The notes below the pieces were generated by a model, which worked only from the letters and a program-made list of their open reading frames with translations, was not told the DNA's origin and made no database searches. Positions 16,325 through 24,551 of a stretch of DNA of 64,000 bases are shown in pieces. The position numbers and the translations under genes are program-made. The stretch lies in NCBI RefSeq assembly GCF_001613205.1, contig NZ_BDBX01000038.1, positions 85,298 to 149,297 on the forward strand, given 5' to 3'. This stretch comes from Nocardia sienata NBRC 100364 (lineage in GTDB: Bacteria; Actinomycetota; Actinomycetes; Mycobacteriales; Mycobacteriaceae). The stretch's first letter is position 1, and the number at the start of each line of letters is the position of its first letter.

Positions 16325-17538
16325 ATCCGTGGTTCGAAACCGTCGCCGAGGCGCATCGGCGGGCGAGGAAACGGTTGCCGAAATCGGTGTACGGCGCGCT
16401 GGTGGCCGGTTCGGAACGTGGGCTGACCATCGACGACAACCAGGCCGCCTTCGGTGAACTCGGGTTCGCGCCGCATGTCGCCGGACCCATCGGCGAACGC
16501 GACCAGTCCACCACCGTGCTGGGGCAGCCGATCTCCATGCCGGTGATCATCTCACCTACCGGCGTGCAGGCCGTACATCCCGACGGTGAGGTCGCGGTGG
16601 CCCGGGCCGCGGCGGCTCGTGGCACCGCCATGGGGCTCTCCTCGTTCGCCAGCAAATCGGTCGAGGAGGTCGTCGCCGCCAACCCGGCCACGTTCTTCCA
16701 GCTCTACTGGTGCGGCAGCAAGGACGATATCGCCGGGCGGATGGCGCGCGCGAAGGCCGCGGGCGCGGTGGGTCTGATCCTCACCCTCGACTGGTCGTTC
16801 TCGCACGGCCGCGACTGGGGCAGCCCGGTGATCCCGGAGAAACTGGACCTCAAGACGATGGCGAGTTTCGCACCGCAGGTGGTGGCGAAACCGCGGTGGC
16901 TGACCCGCTACCTGAAGTCGGGCTCGCTGCCCGATCTCACCGCGCCCAATATGGCGCTGGGTGAGGCGCCCGCGCCGGGCTTCTTCGGCGCCTACGGGGA
17001 GTGGATGGGTACGCCCCCGCCGGACTGGGCCGATGTCGCCTGGGTCTGCGAACAGTGGGACGGGCCGGTCATGCTGAAAGGCGTGATGCGGGTGGACGAC
17101 GCGCGGCGCGCGGTCGATGCCGGTGTGGCCGCCATCTCGGTGTCCAACCACGGCGGGAACAACCTCGACGGCACCCCTGCCTCCATCCGCGCTCTTCCGG
17201 TGGTGGCGGACGCGGTGGGCCACGAGATCGAGATCCTGCTCGACGGCGGGATCCGCCGCGGCAGCGATGTGGTCAAGGCCGTGGCGCTCGGGGCGCGGGC
17301 GGTGATGATCGGCCGCGCGTACCTGTGGGGCCTGGCGGCCAACGGTCAGGCCGGGGTGGAGAACGTGCTCGATATCCTGCGTGGCGGAATCGATTCCGCG
17401 CTGCTCGGGCTGCGCAAGACCGCGATCACCGACCTGGACCGGTCCGATATCGTCATCCCGGAGGGGTTCGAGCGCCGGTTGGGCGTCGACGCGTCGGCGC
17501 AGCTCCGGCTTCCGGAATCGGCCTCGGAAGCGGTGTAG
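16321..17538 (+). CDS. mftD: MftD, FMN-dependent pre-mycofactocin synthase
   Basis: 405 residues, FMN-dependent alpha-hydroxyacid-dehydrogenase fold. Strong similarity to mycobacterial LldD1/MftD as I recall it: R-R-L-P-K-S-V-Y, V-I-I-S-P-T-G-V-Q-A-V, S-V-S-N-H-G-G-N-N-L-D-G-T-P and L-D-G-G-I-R-R-G-S-D-V-V-K-A run almost identically. The N-H-G-G-N-N-L segment holds the catalytic His. MftD oxidatively deaminates the MftE product to premycofactocin. GGAAAGGA precedes the ATG. No glycosyltransferase (mftF) follows; about 290 bases later comes the fumarase gene. Confidence 0.92.
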   Translation: MNPWFETVAEAHRRARKRLPKSVYGALVAGSERGLTIDDNQAAFGELGFAPHVAGPIGERDQSTTVLGQPISMPVIISPTGVQAVHPDGEVAVARAAAARGTAMGLSSFASKSVEEVVAANPATFFQLYWCGSKDDIAGRMARAKAAGAVGLILTLDWSFSHGRDWGSPVIPEKLDLKTMASFAPQVVAKPRWLTRYLKSGSLPDLTAPNMALGEAPAPGFFGAYGEWMGTPPPDWADVAWVCEQWDGPVMLKGVMRVDDARRAVDAGVAAISVSNHGGNNLDGTPASIRALPVVADAVGHEIEILLDGGIRRGSDVVKAVALGARAVMIGRAYLWGLAANGQAGVENVLDILRGGIDSALLGLRKTAITDLDRSDIVIPEGFERRLGVDASAQLRLPESASEAV

Positions 17539-17700
17539 CGCGGTCGCCGTGCGGGTTTCGTAGTCCGGTGGCCATTCGTCACCGGCACCCGGCGGATCCC
17601 CTCGTCGGAGTGGCGGACGGCCCGGTGCCGGCGTGTGCGGGTCGCGGACCGTGCGCCGGATTCGGACGGTCGCCCACCGGAGCGGCCGCCGGGTTACGAT

Positions 17701-17715
17701 TTAGGATTGCCTAAC
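17701..17715. promoter_or_regulatory. Possible iron-box-like element upstream of fumarase
   Basis: TTAGG-ATTG-CCTAA (plus C), an inverted repeat 118 bases before the fumarase start. It matches about 13 of 19 positions of the IdeR/DtxR consensus as I recall it; weak on its own. Confidence 0.3.
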
Positions 17716-17832
17716 TCGGGGTGGGGAGGCCGCCGGTCGCTAGGCTCGCTGTGCCAGATCCCCGGCGCAGTGGCCTTCACCGGCGGCTGCGTCGTGTTCG
17801 ACCCGCAGCCCACCTCCAAAGGAGTGCGATCG

Positions 17833-19509
17833 GTGACCGCGCCCGAGTTCCGTTATTCAGACCTGCTTCCGATCGGCGCCGACGACACCCCGTACCGGCT
17901 GCTCACCACCGAGGGCGTCAGCACCTTCGAATCCGGCGGCCGGACCTTCCTGCAGGTCGACCCCGAGGTGCTGCGACTGCTGACCGCCGAGGCGATGCAC
18001 GACATCAGCCATTACCTGCGGCCCGCTCATCTGGCCCAGCTACGCCGGATCATCGACGATCCCGAGGCCAGCGGCAACGATCGCTTCGTCGCGCTGGACC
18101 TGCTCAAGAACGTGAACATCTCCGCCGGCGGCATCCTGCCCATGTGCCAGGACACCGGTACCGCCATCGTGATGGGCAAGAAATCCGAAGGCGTGCTCAC
18201 CGGTGTCGACGATGCCGAGTGGATCAGCCGCGGTGTGTTCGACGCCTACACGAAGCTGAACCTGCGGTACTCCCAGCTCGCGCCCCTCACCATGTGGGAC
18301 GAGAAGAACACCGGCTCCAATCTGCCCGCGCAGGTCGAGCTGTACTCCACACCCGGTGATCCCGCGCAGCCGTCCTACAAGTTCCTGTACATGGCCAAGG
18401 GTGGTGGTTCGGCCAACAAGTCGTTCCTGTACCAGGAGACCAAGGCCATCCTGAACCCCACCCGGATGCTGGAATTCCTCGACGAGAAGATCCGCTCGCT
18501 GGGTACCGCGGCCTGCCCGCCCTACCACCTCGCCGTGGTGATCGGCGGTACCAGTGCCGAGTTCGCGCTCAAGACCGCCAAATACGCGTCCGCGCACTAC
18601 CTGGACAACCTGCCCACCGAGGGTTCGATGACCGGGCACGCCTTCCGCGATCTCGAACTCGAGCAGGAAGTCTTCAAGCTGACCCAGTCCTTCGGGATCG
18701 GCGCCCAGTTCGGCGGCAAGTACTTCTGCCACGACGTCCGCGTGGTGCGCCTGCCCCGGCACGGCGCGAGTTGCCCGGTGGCGCTTGCGGTGTCCTGCTC
18801 CGCGGACCGCCAGGCGCTGGCCAAGATCACCCCCGAGGGCGTGTTCCTGGAGCAGCTCGAACGCGAACCCGCGCAGTATCTACCCGAGCAGACCGACGAG
18901 ATCCTCGGCGGCGATGTGGTGCGGGTCGATCTGAACCGGCCGATGGACGAGATCCGCGCGGAACTGTCGAAATACCCGGTGAAGACCCGGCTCTCGCTGT
19001 CGGGTCCGCTGGTGGTGGCCCGCGACATCGCGCACGCCAAGATCAAGGAGCGGCTGGACGCGGGCGAGGAGATGCCGCGGTACCTGCGCGATATGGCCGT
19101 GTACTACGCCGGACCGGCCAAAACCCCCGACGGTTACGCCTCGGGTTCCTTCGGCCCGACCACCGCGGGCCGGATGGACTCCTACGTCGACCAGTTCCAG
19201 GCGGCCGGTGGGTCGTTCGTGATGCTGGCCAAGGGCAACCGGTCTGCGCAGGTCACCAAGGCGTGTAAGGAACACGGCGGCTTCTACCTCGGCTCCATCG
19301 GCGGCCCCGCCGCCCGGCTCGCCCTGGACTGCATCAAATCGGTGGAGGTCCTGGAATACCCCGAACTGGGTATGGAAGCGGTCTGGAAGATCGAGGTGGA
19401 GGATTTCCCGGCGTTCATCGTGGTGGACGACAAGGGCAATGATTTCTTCGCCGAAACCCAGAAGCCGATCGCGCTGCGGGTGCGGACCAGGTCCAAAGAA
19501 CGCGTCTGA
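17833..19509 (+). CDS. Fumarate hydratase, class I (iron-sulfur type)
   Basis: 558 residues from the GTG at 17833, eight bases after AAAGGAG. Conserved N-terminal half includes N-V-N-I-S-A-G-G-I-L-P-M-C-Q-D-T-G-T-A, where the Cys is an expected [4Fe-4S] ligand, and further on A-K-G-G-G-S-A-N-K; the C-terminal fumerase domain has G-P-T-T-A-G-R-M-D. The family interconverts fumarate and malate in the citric-acid cycle. Class I fumarases are iron-dependent and oxygen-sensitive, in contrast to the FumC type of M. tuberculosis. Stands alone, after mftD and before an exonuclease gene. Confidence 0.93.
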   Translation: MTAPEFRYSDLLPIGADDTPYRLLTTEGVSTFESGGRTFLQVDPEVLRLLTAEAMHDISHYLRPAHLAQLRRIIDDPEASGNDRFVALDLLKNVNISAGGILPMCQDTGTAIVMGKKSEGVLTGVDDAEWISRGVFDAYTKLNLRYSQLAPLTMWDEKNTGSNLPAQVELYSTPGDPAQPSYKFLYMAKGGGSANKSFLYQETKAILNPTRMLEFLDEKIRSLGTAACPPYHLAVVIGGTSAEFALKTAKYASAHYLDNLPTEGSMTGHAFRDLELEQEVFKLTQSFGIGAQFGGKYFCHDVRVVRLPRHGASCPVALAVSCSADRQALAKITPEGVFLEQLEREPAQYLPEQTDEILGGDVVRVDLNRPMDEIRAELSKYPVKTRLSLSGPLVVARDIAHAKIKERLDAGEEMPRYLRDMAVYYAGPAKTPDGYASGSFGPTTAGRMDSYVDQFQAAGGSFVMLAKGNRSAQVTKACKEHGGFYLGSIGGPAARLALDCIKSVEVLEYPELGMEAVWKIEVEDFPAFIVVDDKGNDFFAETQKPIALRVRTRSKERV

Positions 19510-19674
19510 GCCCGCGGGCACCGATTTCGCGGGAATCCGTGCCGAGCACCGACCCCGCACCTCCCCAGCGGCGTGGTGACGGAAAGTGGTGGCCCCGGAC
19601 CCGGCCGCAGAGCGACGCCGCGAAAACCGATCGACAGCCCGAGTGCCCGCTCATACGCTCGGCCGGCGAACGAA

Positions 19675-20241
19675 ATGTCCCATCTCCTGAACGTGGTGGA
19701 TGTCGAGGCCACCTGCTGGGAGGGGCGGCCCCCGGCCGGTGCGGTGAGCGAGATCATCGAGATCGGCCTGACCGTGGTCGATCTCGACCGAGTCGAACGC
19801 ACCGCGAGACACCGGATACTGGTGCGGCCCGCGTCGTCGCGGGTCGGTGAGTTCTGTACCGAGCTCGCCGGCCTCACCCAGGAGGAAGTCGATACCGGGC
19901 TGCCCTTCGCCGAAGCCTGCCGCCTGCTCGTCACCGAACATCATGCCCGGACGCGACCGTGGGCGAGCTGGGGCGACTACGACCGGCAGCAGTTCGCCCG
20001 GCAGTGTGCCGCGACCGGCGTGGAGTATCCGTTCGGCGCCGAACACGCCAACGCCAAGGCGCTCTTCGCGACGGCCTACGGCCTGAAACGCCGGCAGGGG
20101 ATGGCGGGTGCATTGCACCTCGCGGGCTTGCCCCTGGAGGGACGTCACCACCGGGGCGAGGACGATGCCTGGAATATCGCTGCGCTCGTCCTCGACCTCG
20201 TGGGCCGCGGTGGCCTGCGCACCACATCGACGACCGAGTAA
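19675..20241 (+). CDS. 3'-5' exonuclease, DEDDh (ERI-1/KapD-like) family
   Basis: 188 residues. The exonuclease motifs are all visible: motif I V-V-D-V-E-A-T-C-W-E-G near residue 7, motif II A-S-W-G-D-Y-D near 100, and motif III H-H-R-G-E-D-D-A-W-N near 162. The C-W-E segment after the first acidic pair is typical of the inhibitor-of-KinA/KapD and ERI-1 group, which trims RNA or DNA 3' ends. Substrate in this organism unknown. The ATG immediately precedes the first beta strand. It converges on the rifampin phosphotransferase gene. Confidence 0.85.
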   Translation: MSHLLNVVDVEATCWEGRPPAGAVSEIIEIGLTVVDLDRVERTARHRILVRPASSRVGEFCTELAGLTQEEVDTGLPFAEACRLLVTEHHARTRPWASWGDYDRQQFARQCAATGVEYPFGAEHANAKALFATAYGLKRRQGMAGALHLAGLPLEGRHHRGEDDAWNIAALVLDLVGRGGLRTTSTTE

Positions 20242-20290
20242 TTCGTGTCCCGAGAACGGCTTCGACATGTGCGGGCTATGGCATGCCGAG

Positions 20291-20313
20291 TTCGAGGCCG
20301 GGGCTGCCTCGAA
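20291..20313. terminator. Bidirectional terminator hairpin
   Basis: TTCGAGGC (20291-20298) / GCCTCGAA (20306-20313), seven-base loop, between the convergent exonuclease and phosphotransferase genes. Confidence 0.55.
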
Positions 20314-20315
20314 TC

Positions 20316-22934
20316 TCACTCCTCCGGCCGGGACACGATTTCGATGTACCCGTCCGTCCCGTTCACCCGGATCCGCTGCCCGTCCCGGATCAGCCGGGTG
20401 GCATCCTCCACACCTACCACGGCGGGCAGGCCGTACTCGCGGGCGATCACCGCACCGTGGGTCATCAGTCCGCCCACCTCCGTCACCAGGCCCGTGATCG
20501 CGACGAACAGGGGAGTCCAGCTCGGATCGGTATAGGCGGTGACCAGGATATCGCCCGGTTCCAGATCGGCCTGGGCCATATCCTGGACGACGCGGGCGCG
20601 TCCTTCGACGGTCCCGGTGGAGACCGGCATACCGGGTAGCGCACCGTCCGGTAGATCCGCGCGCCGGTACGCACCGGTGACGGTCTCGCCGTCGGAGGTG
20701 AGTACGCGGGGCGGCGTAAGGGCGCCGTACGAGCGGAAGGCGTCCCTGCGTTCGTGGACGAGTTCCGCGCTCGCCCGGTGCGTGCGCACGACCTCGCGGA
20801 GCTCTTCGAATGTCAGGAAGAAGATATCGTCGGGCTCGCGCAGCACCCGGGCCCGTACGAGACGCTCGGCCTCACGTGACAGGGCTTGTTTGTAGACCCA
20901 GTAACGGCTGACCATGCCGTATTTCGGATACTCCCGGTATCCGGAGAAGACGCGGACCCGGTCGATCATCCGCGCGGTCTCCGCGGCCTTCCGGTCCCCG
21001 TCCGGTAGCGCGCGCAGCCGTTCCAGTAGTTCCTCCGCTCTCCGTTCGGCCTGGAACCGGCCGTCCTCGAAGCGTCGTGTGCCGGCGCCCGGTGCGAAAC
21101 TCCTGATGTTGTTGACGATCGTCGGTACGAGTGCGGCGGGATGTTCGCTCCAGCGCGGCCGCGTGATATCGATTTCGCCGGCACACCGCATTCCGTACCG
21201 GTCGAGGTAGGCGTCGATGGCCGCGCGTGCCGTATCACCGCCCGGCAGCCGGGCCAGCTCGTCCAGGAAACCGCGCCCTTGGGCACCCGTGTCCTCGATA
21301 TGGCGCAGGAAGGCCACCACCTCCGGGTGCGGCCGGATCACATCGGCGACATCGAGCAGCGCCAGGCCCATTTCCGCGGTGACATTGTGCGGAACCGATT
21401 GCGTGAGAGTGTCGGCCGCGTTCTTCTCGCCCAGCCATTCCTGCAGCCGATCGTTGAGCCACCAGGTGGCCTCCATCCCCGCCTTGATCACCTGCTGACT
21501 GCGCGGATGGAACAGCACCCGGCGCAGCTCCTGGATATCGGCCAGAACGAAGTCGACCAGCTCCGGCCCGGATTTGCTCCCAATAGCGCGTTTCAGCGTT
21601 TCCAGGGATGCCTCGCTGTCCGCGATCAGCTCGGCGACCACGGCCGGATCGGCCTCGATCAGGTCGGGGCCGGCGCCGGACAGCGGACCGCCGGGTCCTT
21701 CGTCCGGCCCCGGCCGGAGGAAGTCGTCCCGTTCGAGGACGGTCCGCAGCGCGTCCCCGGTCAGCGGATCGGATCTGCTGAAACCCTCGACCATGGCCGC
21801 GCGGGTCGCCGGCGTCGCCAGCCCCCGGGTGGCATCGACGAACAACCGGCCGCCCGCGTGCCGCATGGGCGCCGGGCTCGTCAGCTGCCATACGGAGATC
21901 CCCAGCGGTTTCATGGGGTCGGTCATCATCTGCTGATGGCCGACGGAGATGTATATGTGGTTCTCGTCGTCGTCGGCCTCGGGAATCGGGAACAGTGCGG
22001 TGAGCGGCCGGCTCTGTACGATGCGGAACTCGCCGTCCACCAGGCACCATTCGATGTCCTGCGGTCTGTCGAAATGCGCCTCGATGCGCCGGCCCAGTCG
22101 TTCGAGGCGCACGATCTGCGCCTCGGTGAGCACCGGCAGATTCTGCCGTTCGGGCTCGATCTCCTCGACGCGCGTGCCGCCCTCCGGTGCGGCCTGGACG
22201 GCGACCCGTTTCGTGGCCACCGTCTCGGAGACGACTTCGCCGCCGCGCACCGTGTAGACATCCGGGTTCACCAGACCGGAAACCAGGGCTTCGCCGAGGC
22301 CGAAGCCGGCATCCACGGAAACAACCTTCCGGTTGGACGTGACGGGGTCCGCGGTGACCAGGATGCCGGCCGCCTGCGGGAACACCATCCGCTGCACGAC
22401 CACCCCCATCCGCACCTTCCGCTGGTCGAAGCCGTTGCGCAGGCGGTAGGTGACGGCTCGCTCGGTGAACAGCGATCCCCAGCACCGGCTGACGTGCCGC
22501 AGTATCGCCTCCGGTCCCACGACGTTCAGGAAGGTGTCCTGCTGCCCAGCGAACGACGCGGTCGGCAGATCCTCGGCCGTCGCGCTGGATCGGACGGCAC
22601 AGGGCTGGTGCGGCCCGAGCCGGGCGAGTGCGCCGGTGATCGCCGCCGCCACCTCGCTGGGTACAGCGCATTCTTCGATTTCCGCGCGGATCTCCGCGCT
22701 CAGTACCCGGATCGACTCCCGGTCGTCCGGCTCGAGCTGCGACAACCGATCGATCCGGTCGTCGATCGCCGGCACTTCGGCAACGACCCGCTGGAAGGCG
22801 GCCGTCGTCACGCAGAAGCCCTCCGGTACCGCGATGCCTTCGATCCGCGACAACTCGCCGAGGTTCGCGCCCTTGCCGCCGACGGTCGCGAGCTGCGTCC
22901 GGTCGATCTCCTCGAAGCCCAGCACATAACTCAT
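20316..22934 (-). CDS. rph: Rifampin phosphotransferase (PEP-synthase-like)
   Basis: 872 residues, the size and three-part layout of RPH. An ATP-grasp-type domain (about 1-315; G-G-K-G-A-N-L-G-E-L, C-A-V-R-S-S-A-T-A-E-D-L, Q-Q-D-T-F-L-N-V). A middle helical substrate domain (about 330-755). A C-terminal swivelling His domain with G-G-L-M-T-H-G-A-V-I-A-R-E-Y-G, in which His826 is the phospho-carrier. The T-D-P-S-W-T-P-L-F-V and E-V-G-G-L-M-T-H-G runs match RPH rather than housekeeping PEP synthase. The enzyme uses ATP and water to phosphorylate the C21 hydroxyl of rifampin, giving resistance. Start ATG at 22934 with GAGGAG upstream. Monocistronic. Confidence 0.85.
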   Translation of the reverse strand: MSYVLGFEEIDRTQLATVGGKGANLGELSRIEGIAVPEGFCVTTAAFQRVVAEVPAIDDRIDRLSQLEPDDRESIRVLSAEIRAEIEECAVPSEVAAAITGALARLGPHQPCAVRSSATAEDLPTASFAGQQDTFLNVVGPEAILRHVSRCWGSLFTERAVTYRLRNGFDQRKVRMGVVVQRMVFPQAAGILVTADPVTSNRKVVSVDAGFGLGEALVSGLVNPDVYTVRGGEVVSETVATKRVAVQAAPEGGTRVEEIEPERQNLPVLTEAQIVRLERLGRRIEAHFDRPQDIEWCLVDGEFRIVQSRPLTALFPIPEADDDENHIYISVGHQQMMTDPMKPLGISVWQLTSPAPMRHAGGRLFVDATRGLATPATRAAMVEGFSRSDPLTGDALRTVLERDDFLRPGPDEGPGGPLSGAGPDLIEADPAVVAELIADSEASLETLKRAIGSKSGPELVDFVLADIQELRRVLFHPRSQQVIKAGMEATWWLNDRLQEWLGEKNAADTLTQSVPHNVTAEMGLALLDVADVIRPHPEVVAFLRHIEDTGAQGRGFLDELARLPGGDTARAAIDAYLDRYGMRCAGEIDITRPRWSEHPAALVPTIVNNIRSFAPGAGTRRFEDGRFQAERRAEELLERLRALPDGDRKAAETARMIDRVRVFSGYREYPKYGMVSRYWVYKQALSREAERLVRARVLREPDDIFFLTFEELREVVRTHRASAELVHERRDAFRSYGALTPPRVLTSDGETVTGAYRRADLPDGALPGMPVSTGTVEGRARVVQDMAQADLEPGDILVTAYTDPSWTPLFVAITGLVTEVGGLMTHGAVIAREYGLPAVVGVEDATRLIRDGQRIRVNGTDGYIEIVSRPEE

Positions 22935-23235
22935 CCGCCGCTCCTCACCTGGTGGTTTCCGCATCAGTGGGCGATTATGGACCACAATTCGGCGTCTCAT
23001 GAGGGCCGCGGATCGTGTATAACGTAGAAGGGGGATGGGGGAAGCGGCGCGACGCGCCGGGCAGGTCTGCGCCGGTCGGCCGCGATCTATCCGAATTCCT
23101 GGAGCAGCTGTTGTGGTCAACGGCCCGTCAACTCTTCCGCCACCGCGGTCACGGCGCCCAGGCCGGCGGCGACAAGCGGATGTGCGCGTCCCCCGCGTCG
23201 TGTGGCGGCGGTGATCGCGCGGGTCGGTCGCGTCG
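22935..23235. other. Non-coding stretch upstream of rph
   Basis: Holds the rph promoter region. CATAAT on the minus strand (22979-22974), about 40 bases before the rph start, is a possible -10 box with no convincing -35. I looked for a long inverted repeat of the rifamycin-associated-element type and saw none. No coding frame is convincing. Confidence 0.4.
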
Positions 23236-23439
23236 TCCCTACCCGTCGTCGCGGCGCTGGCCGGTCTACTCGTGCTCGGCGAATCGCTCTCGGTCCCTCG
23301 GTGGTTCGCGATCGCGTGCATCTGTGCGGCTACAGGGGTTGCGGTCGGCTCCACGGACCCGGCCGGGAACACAGGTACCGACGCGTCGGCTCCGGGTGCC
23401 CGCAGCGCCGCGCTGGACGGGAGTCAGCCGCGGTGGTAG
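23236..23439 (+). pseudogene. Remnant of an EamA/RhtA-type transporter, C-terminus only
   Basis: One frame reads S-L-P-V-V-A-A-L-A-G-L-L-V-L-G-E-S-L-S then W-F-A-I-A-C-I-C-A-A-T-G-V-A-V and a normal stop at 23437. This is the last transmembrane pair of drug/metabolite transporters of the RhtA type. Nothing upstream continues the family, so it appears to be a decayed 3' end of about 67 codons. It overlaps the end of the convergent DUF5313-like gene by 16 bases. Confidence 0.6.
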
Positions 23440-23801
23440 CGCATTTCGTAGCTCGCCCGCTCCTCGGCGGCGCGGCGGTGCCGGTTCGGGTCGGCCAGTA
23501 CGGGATCGAGGCCGTGCTTGACCAGGATGTGCCGCCGGTGCACATACACCAGGGCGACCGCGAAGAAGGCCAGCGGAAGGAACACCAGCACGGCCATCGA
23601 GAATCCCATCCACCACGGTCCCGGCACCAGCGCGAACAGGCACAAGAACGGGATCGGGGGTAGCAGGAAGCGCTGGAGATATCGCCGCGTGGCGCCCGGG
23701 CCGGTCTGGTCACGCAGCACCCACTGCCGCATCGAGGGCGGCAAGGTCTCGCCGAAGAGATAGCGGATGCGCTGTGCCGGTGCGGGGGTCTGGTCTGTCA
23801 C
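23424..23801 (-). CDS. DUF5313-like small membrane protein
   Basis: 125 residues from the GTG at 23801, which has AGGAGG six bases upstream. N-terminal Q-R-I-R-Y-L-F-G-E-T-L-P-P-S-M-R-Q-W-V-L-R-D resembles the cytoplasmic start of DUF5313 proteins of mycobacteria. Two transmembrane helices follow (about 48-66 and 70-90). The charged tail ends R-A-S-Y-E-M-R-Y. An ATG at 23864 overlapping the MarR stop (ATGA) is an in-frame alternative; either way it is co-transcribed with the MarR gene. Function unknown. Confidence 0.65.
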   Translation of the reverse strand: MTDQTPAPAQRIRYLFGETLPPSMRQWVLRDQTGPGATRRYLQRFLLPPIPFLCLFALVPGPWWMGFSMAVLVFLPLAFFAVALVYVHRRHILVKHGLDPVLADPNRHRRAAEERASYEMRYHRG

Positions 23802-23860
23802 GGGGCCCTCCTGTCGACGGTCCGGAAGCCGCGGTTCGCCGCGGCGGTTCGTGGGGGCGT

Positions 23861-24331
23861 TCATGATTCGTTGTCCGGGTACGCGAGTGCCGCCCGGCGG
23901 GCCGCCTCGTTGACGCGGCCGAGTACTTCCCGCAACTCCTCGAGATCGTCGAGTTCCACGCCGAGCCGGTCGACGACGGCGAGCGGAATCCGTTCGGCCT
24001 CGCGGCGTAGCGCGCGCCCCGCGTCGGTGAGGTCGACGACCAGGGTGCGCTCATCGCGCGGATCGCGCCGCCGGGTCACCAGGCCGGCGCCTTCGAGGCG
24101 TTTGAGCAGTGGGGACAGCGTGGGGGAGTCGAGCTGGATCGCCTCGGCGATGGCCTTCACCGACATCGGCGCCTCGCCCCAGAGCGCCAACATGACGAGG
24201 TACTGCGGGTGGGTCAATCCCAGCGGTTCCAGCAGTGGCCTGTACACGGCGAGCACGGAGCGGTTCGCCACGGCCAGCGCGAAACACACCTGCCGCTCCA
24301 GGCGCAGTGGATCGTCGATTTCCGTGGTCAA
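23861..24331 (-). CDS. MarR-family transcriptional regulator
   Basis: 156 residues from a TTG at 24331 with GGAGG four bases before. Winged-helix landmarks: L-T-H-P-Q-Y-L-V-M-L-A-L-W-G-E, V-K-A-I-A-E-A-I-Q-L-D-S-P-T-L-S-P-L-L-K-R-L-E (recognition helix), and the wing R-R-D-P-R-D-E-R-T-L-V-V. The first helix Cys (Q-V-C-F-A-L) recalls OhrR/MgrA-type thiol sensors: L-E-R-Q-V-C-F-A-L-A-V-A. It may therefore sense organic peroxide or another oxidant (inference). Divergent from the SnoaL-like gene; a MarR-type operator lies in between. Confidence 0.88.
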   Translation of the reverse strand: MTTEIDDPLRLERQVCFALAVANRSVLAVYRPLLEPLGLTHPQYLVMLALWGEAPMSVKAIAEAIQLDSPTLSPLLKRLEGAGLVTRRRDPRDERTLVVDLTDAGRALRREAERIPLAVVDRLGVELDDLEELREVLGRVNEAARRAALAYPDNES

Positions 24332-24379
24332 CGCGCCTCCATTCGATCGGACACCCCTGTGGGCTCGAATGTAGTCCGT

Positions 24380-24403
24380 TAATAGTTAATGCGCCAACTA
24401 TTA
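24380..24403. promoter_or_regulatory. MarR operator candidate
   Basis: TAATAGTT (24380-24387), eight bases, AACTATTA (24396-24403): a perfect 8-8-8 inverted repeat in AT-rich sequence 50 bases upstream of marR. Length and dyad spacing suit an OhrR/MarR dimer. Confidence 0.6.
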
Positions 24404-24466
24404 GCGTGTAATGCGAATCATGGTTCCGGCCGGGCGCGGAGTGCACCACGGTACTGGAGTTTCGCG

Positions 24467-24497
24467 ACATGCTGTCGTAATCTTTACGACAGTATGT
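24467..24497. promoter_or_regulatory. 31-bp palindrome upstream of the SnoaL-like gene
   Basis: CTGTCGTAA (24472-24480) - TCT - TTACGACAG (24484-24492), extended after one mismatch by ACAT/ATGT. A TATAAA hexamer lies at 24500-24505, so a bound repressor would cover the promoter. It differs from the MarR element 64 bases away, implying a second regulator. Confidence 0.6.
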
Positions 24498-24551
24498 TGT
24501 ATAAACCCTGTGGCGGTGCCGGCGGCGTCGTGTATGGAGAGGGCTTTTCCC

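Noticed and set aside
21141..23027. 628-residue plus-strand frame opposite rph
   Set aside because: Mirror frame of the phosphotransferase; no recognisable domain.
22935..23030. Rifamycin-associated element upstream of rph
   Set aside because: No long inverted repeat of that kind found near the start.
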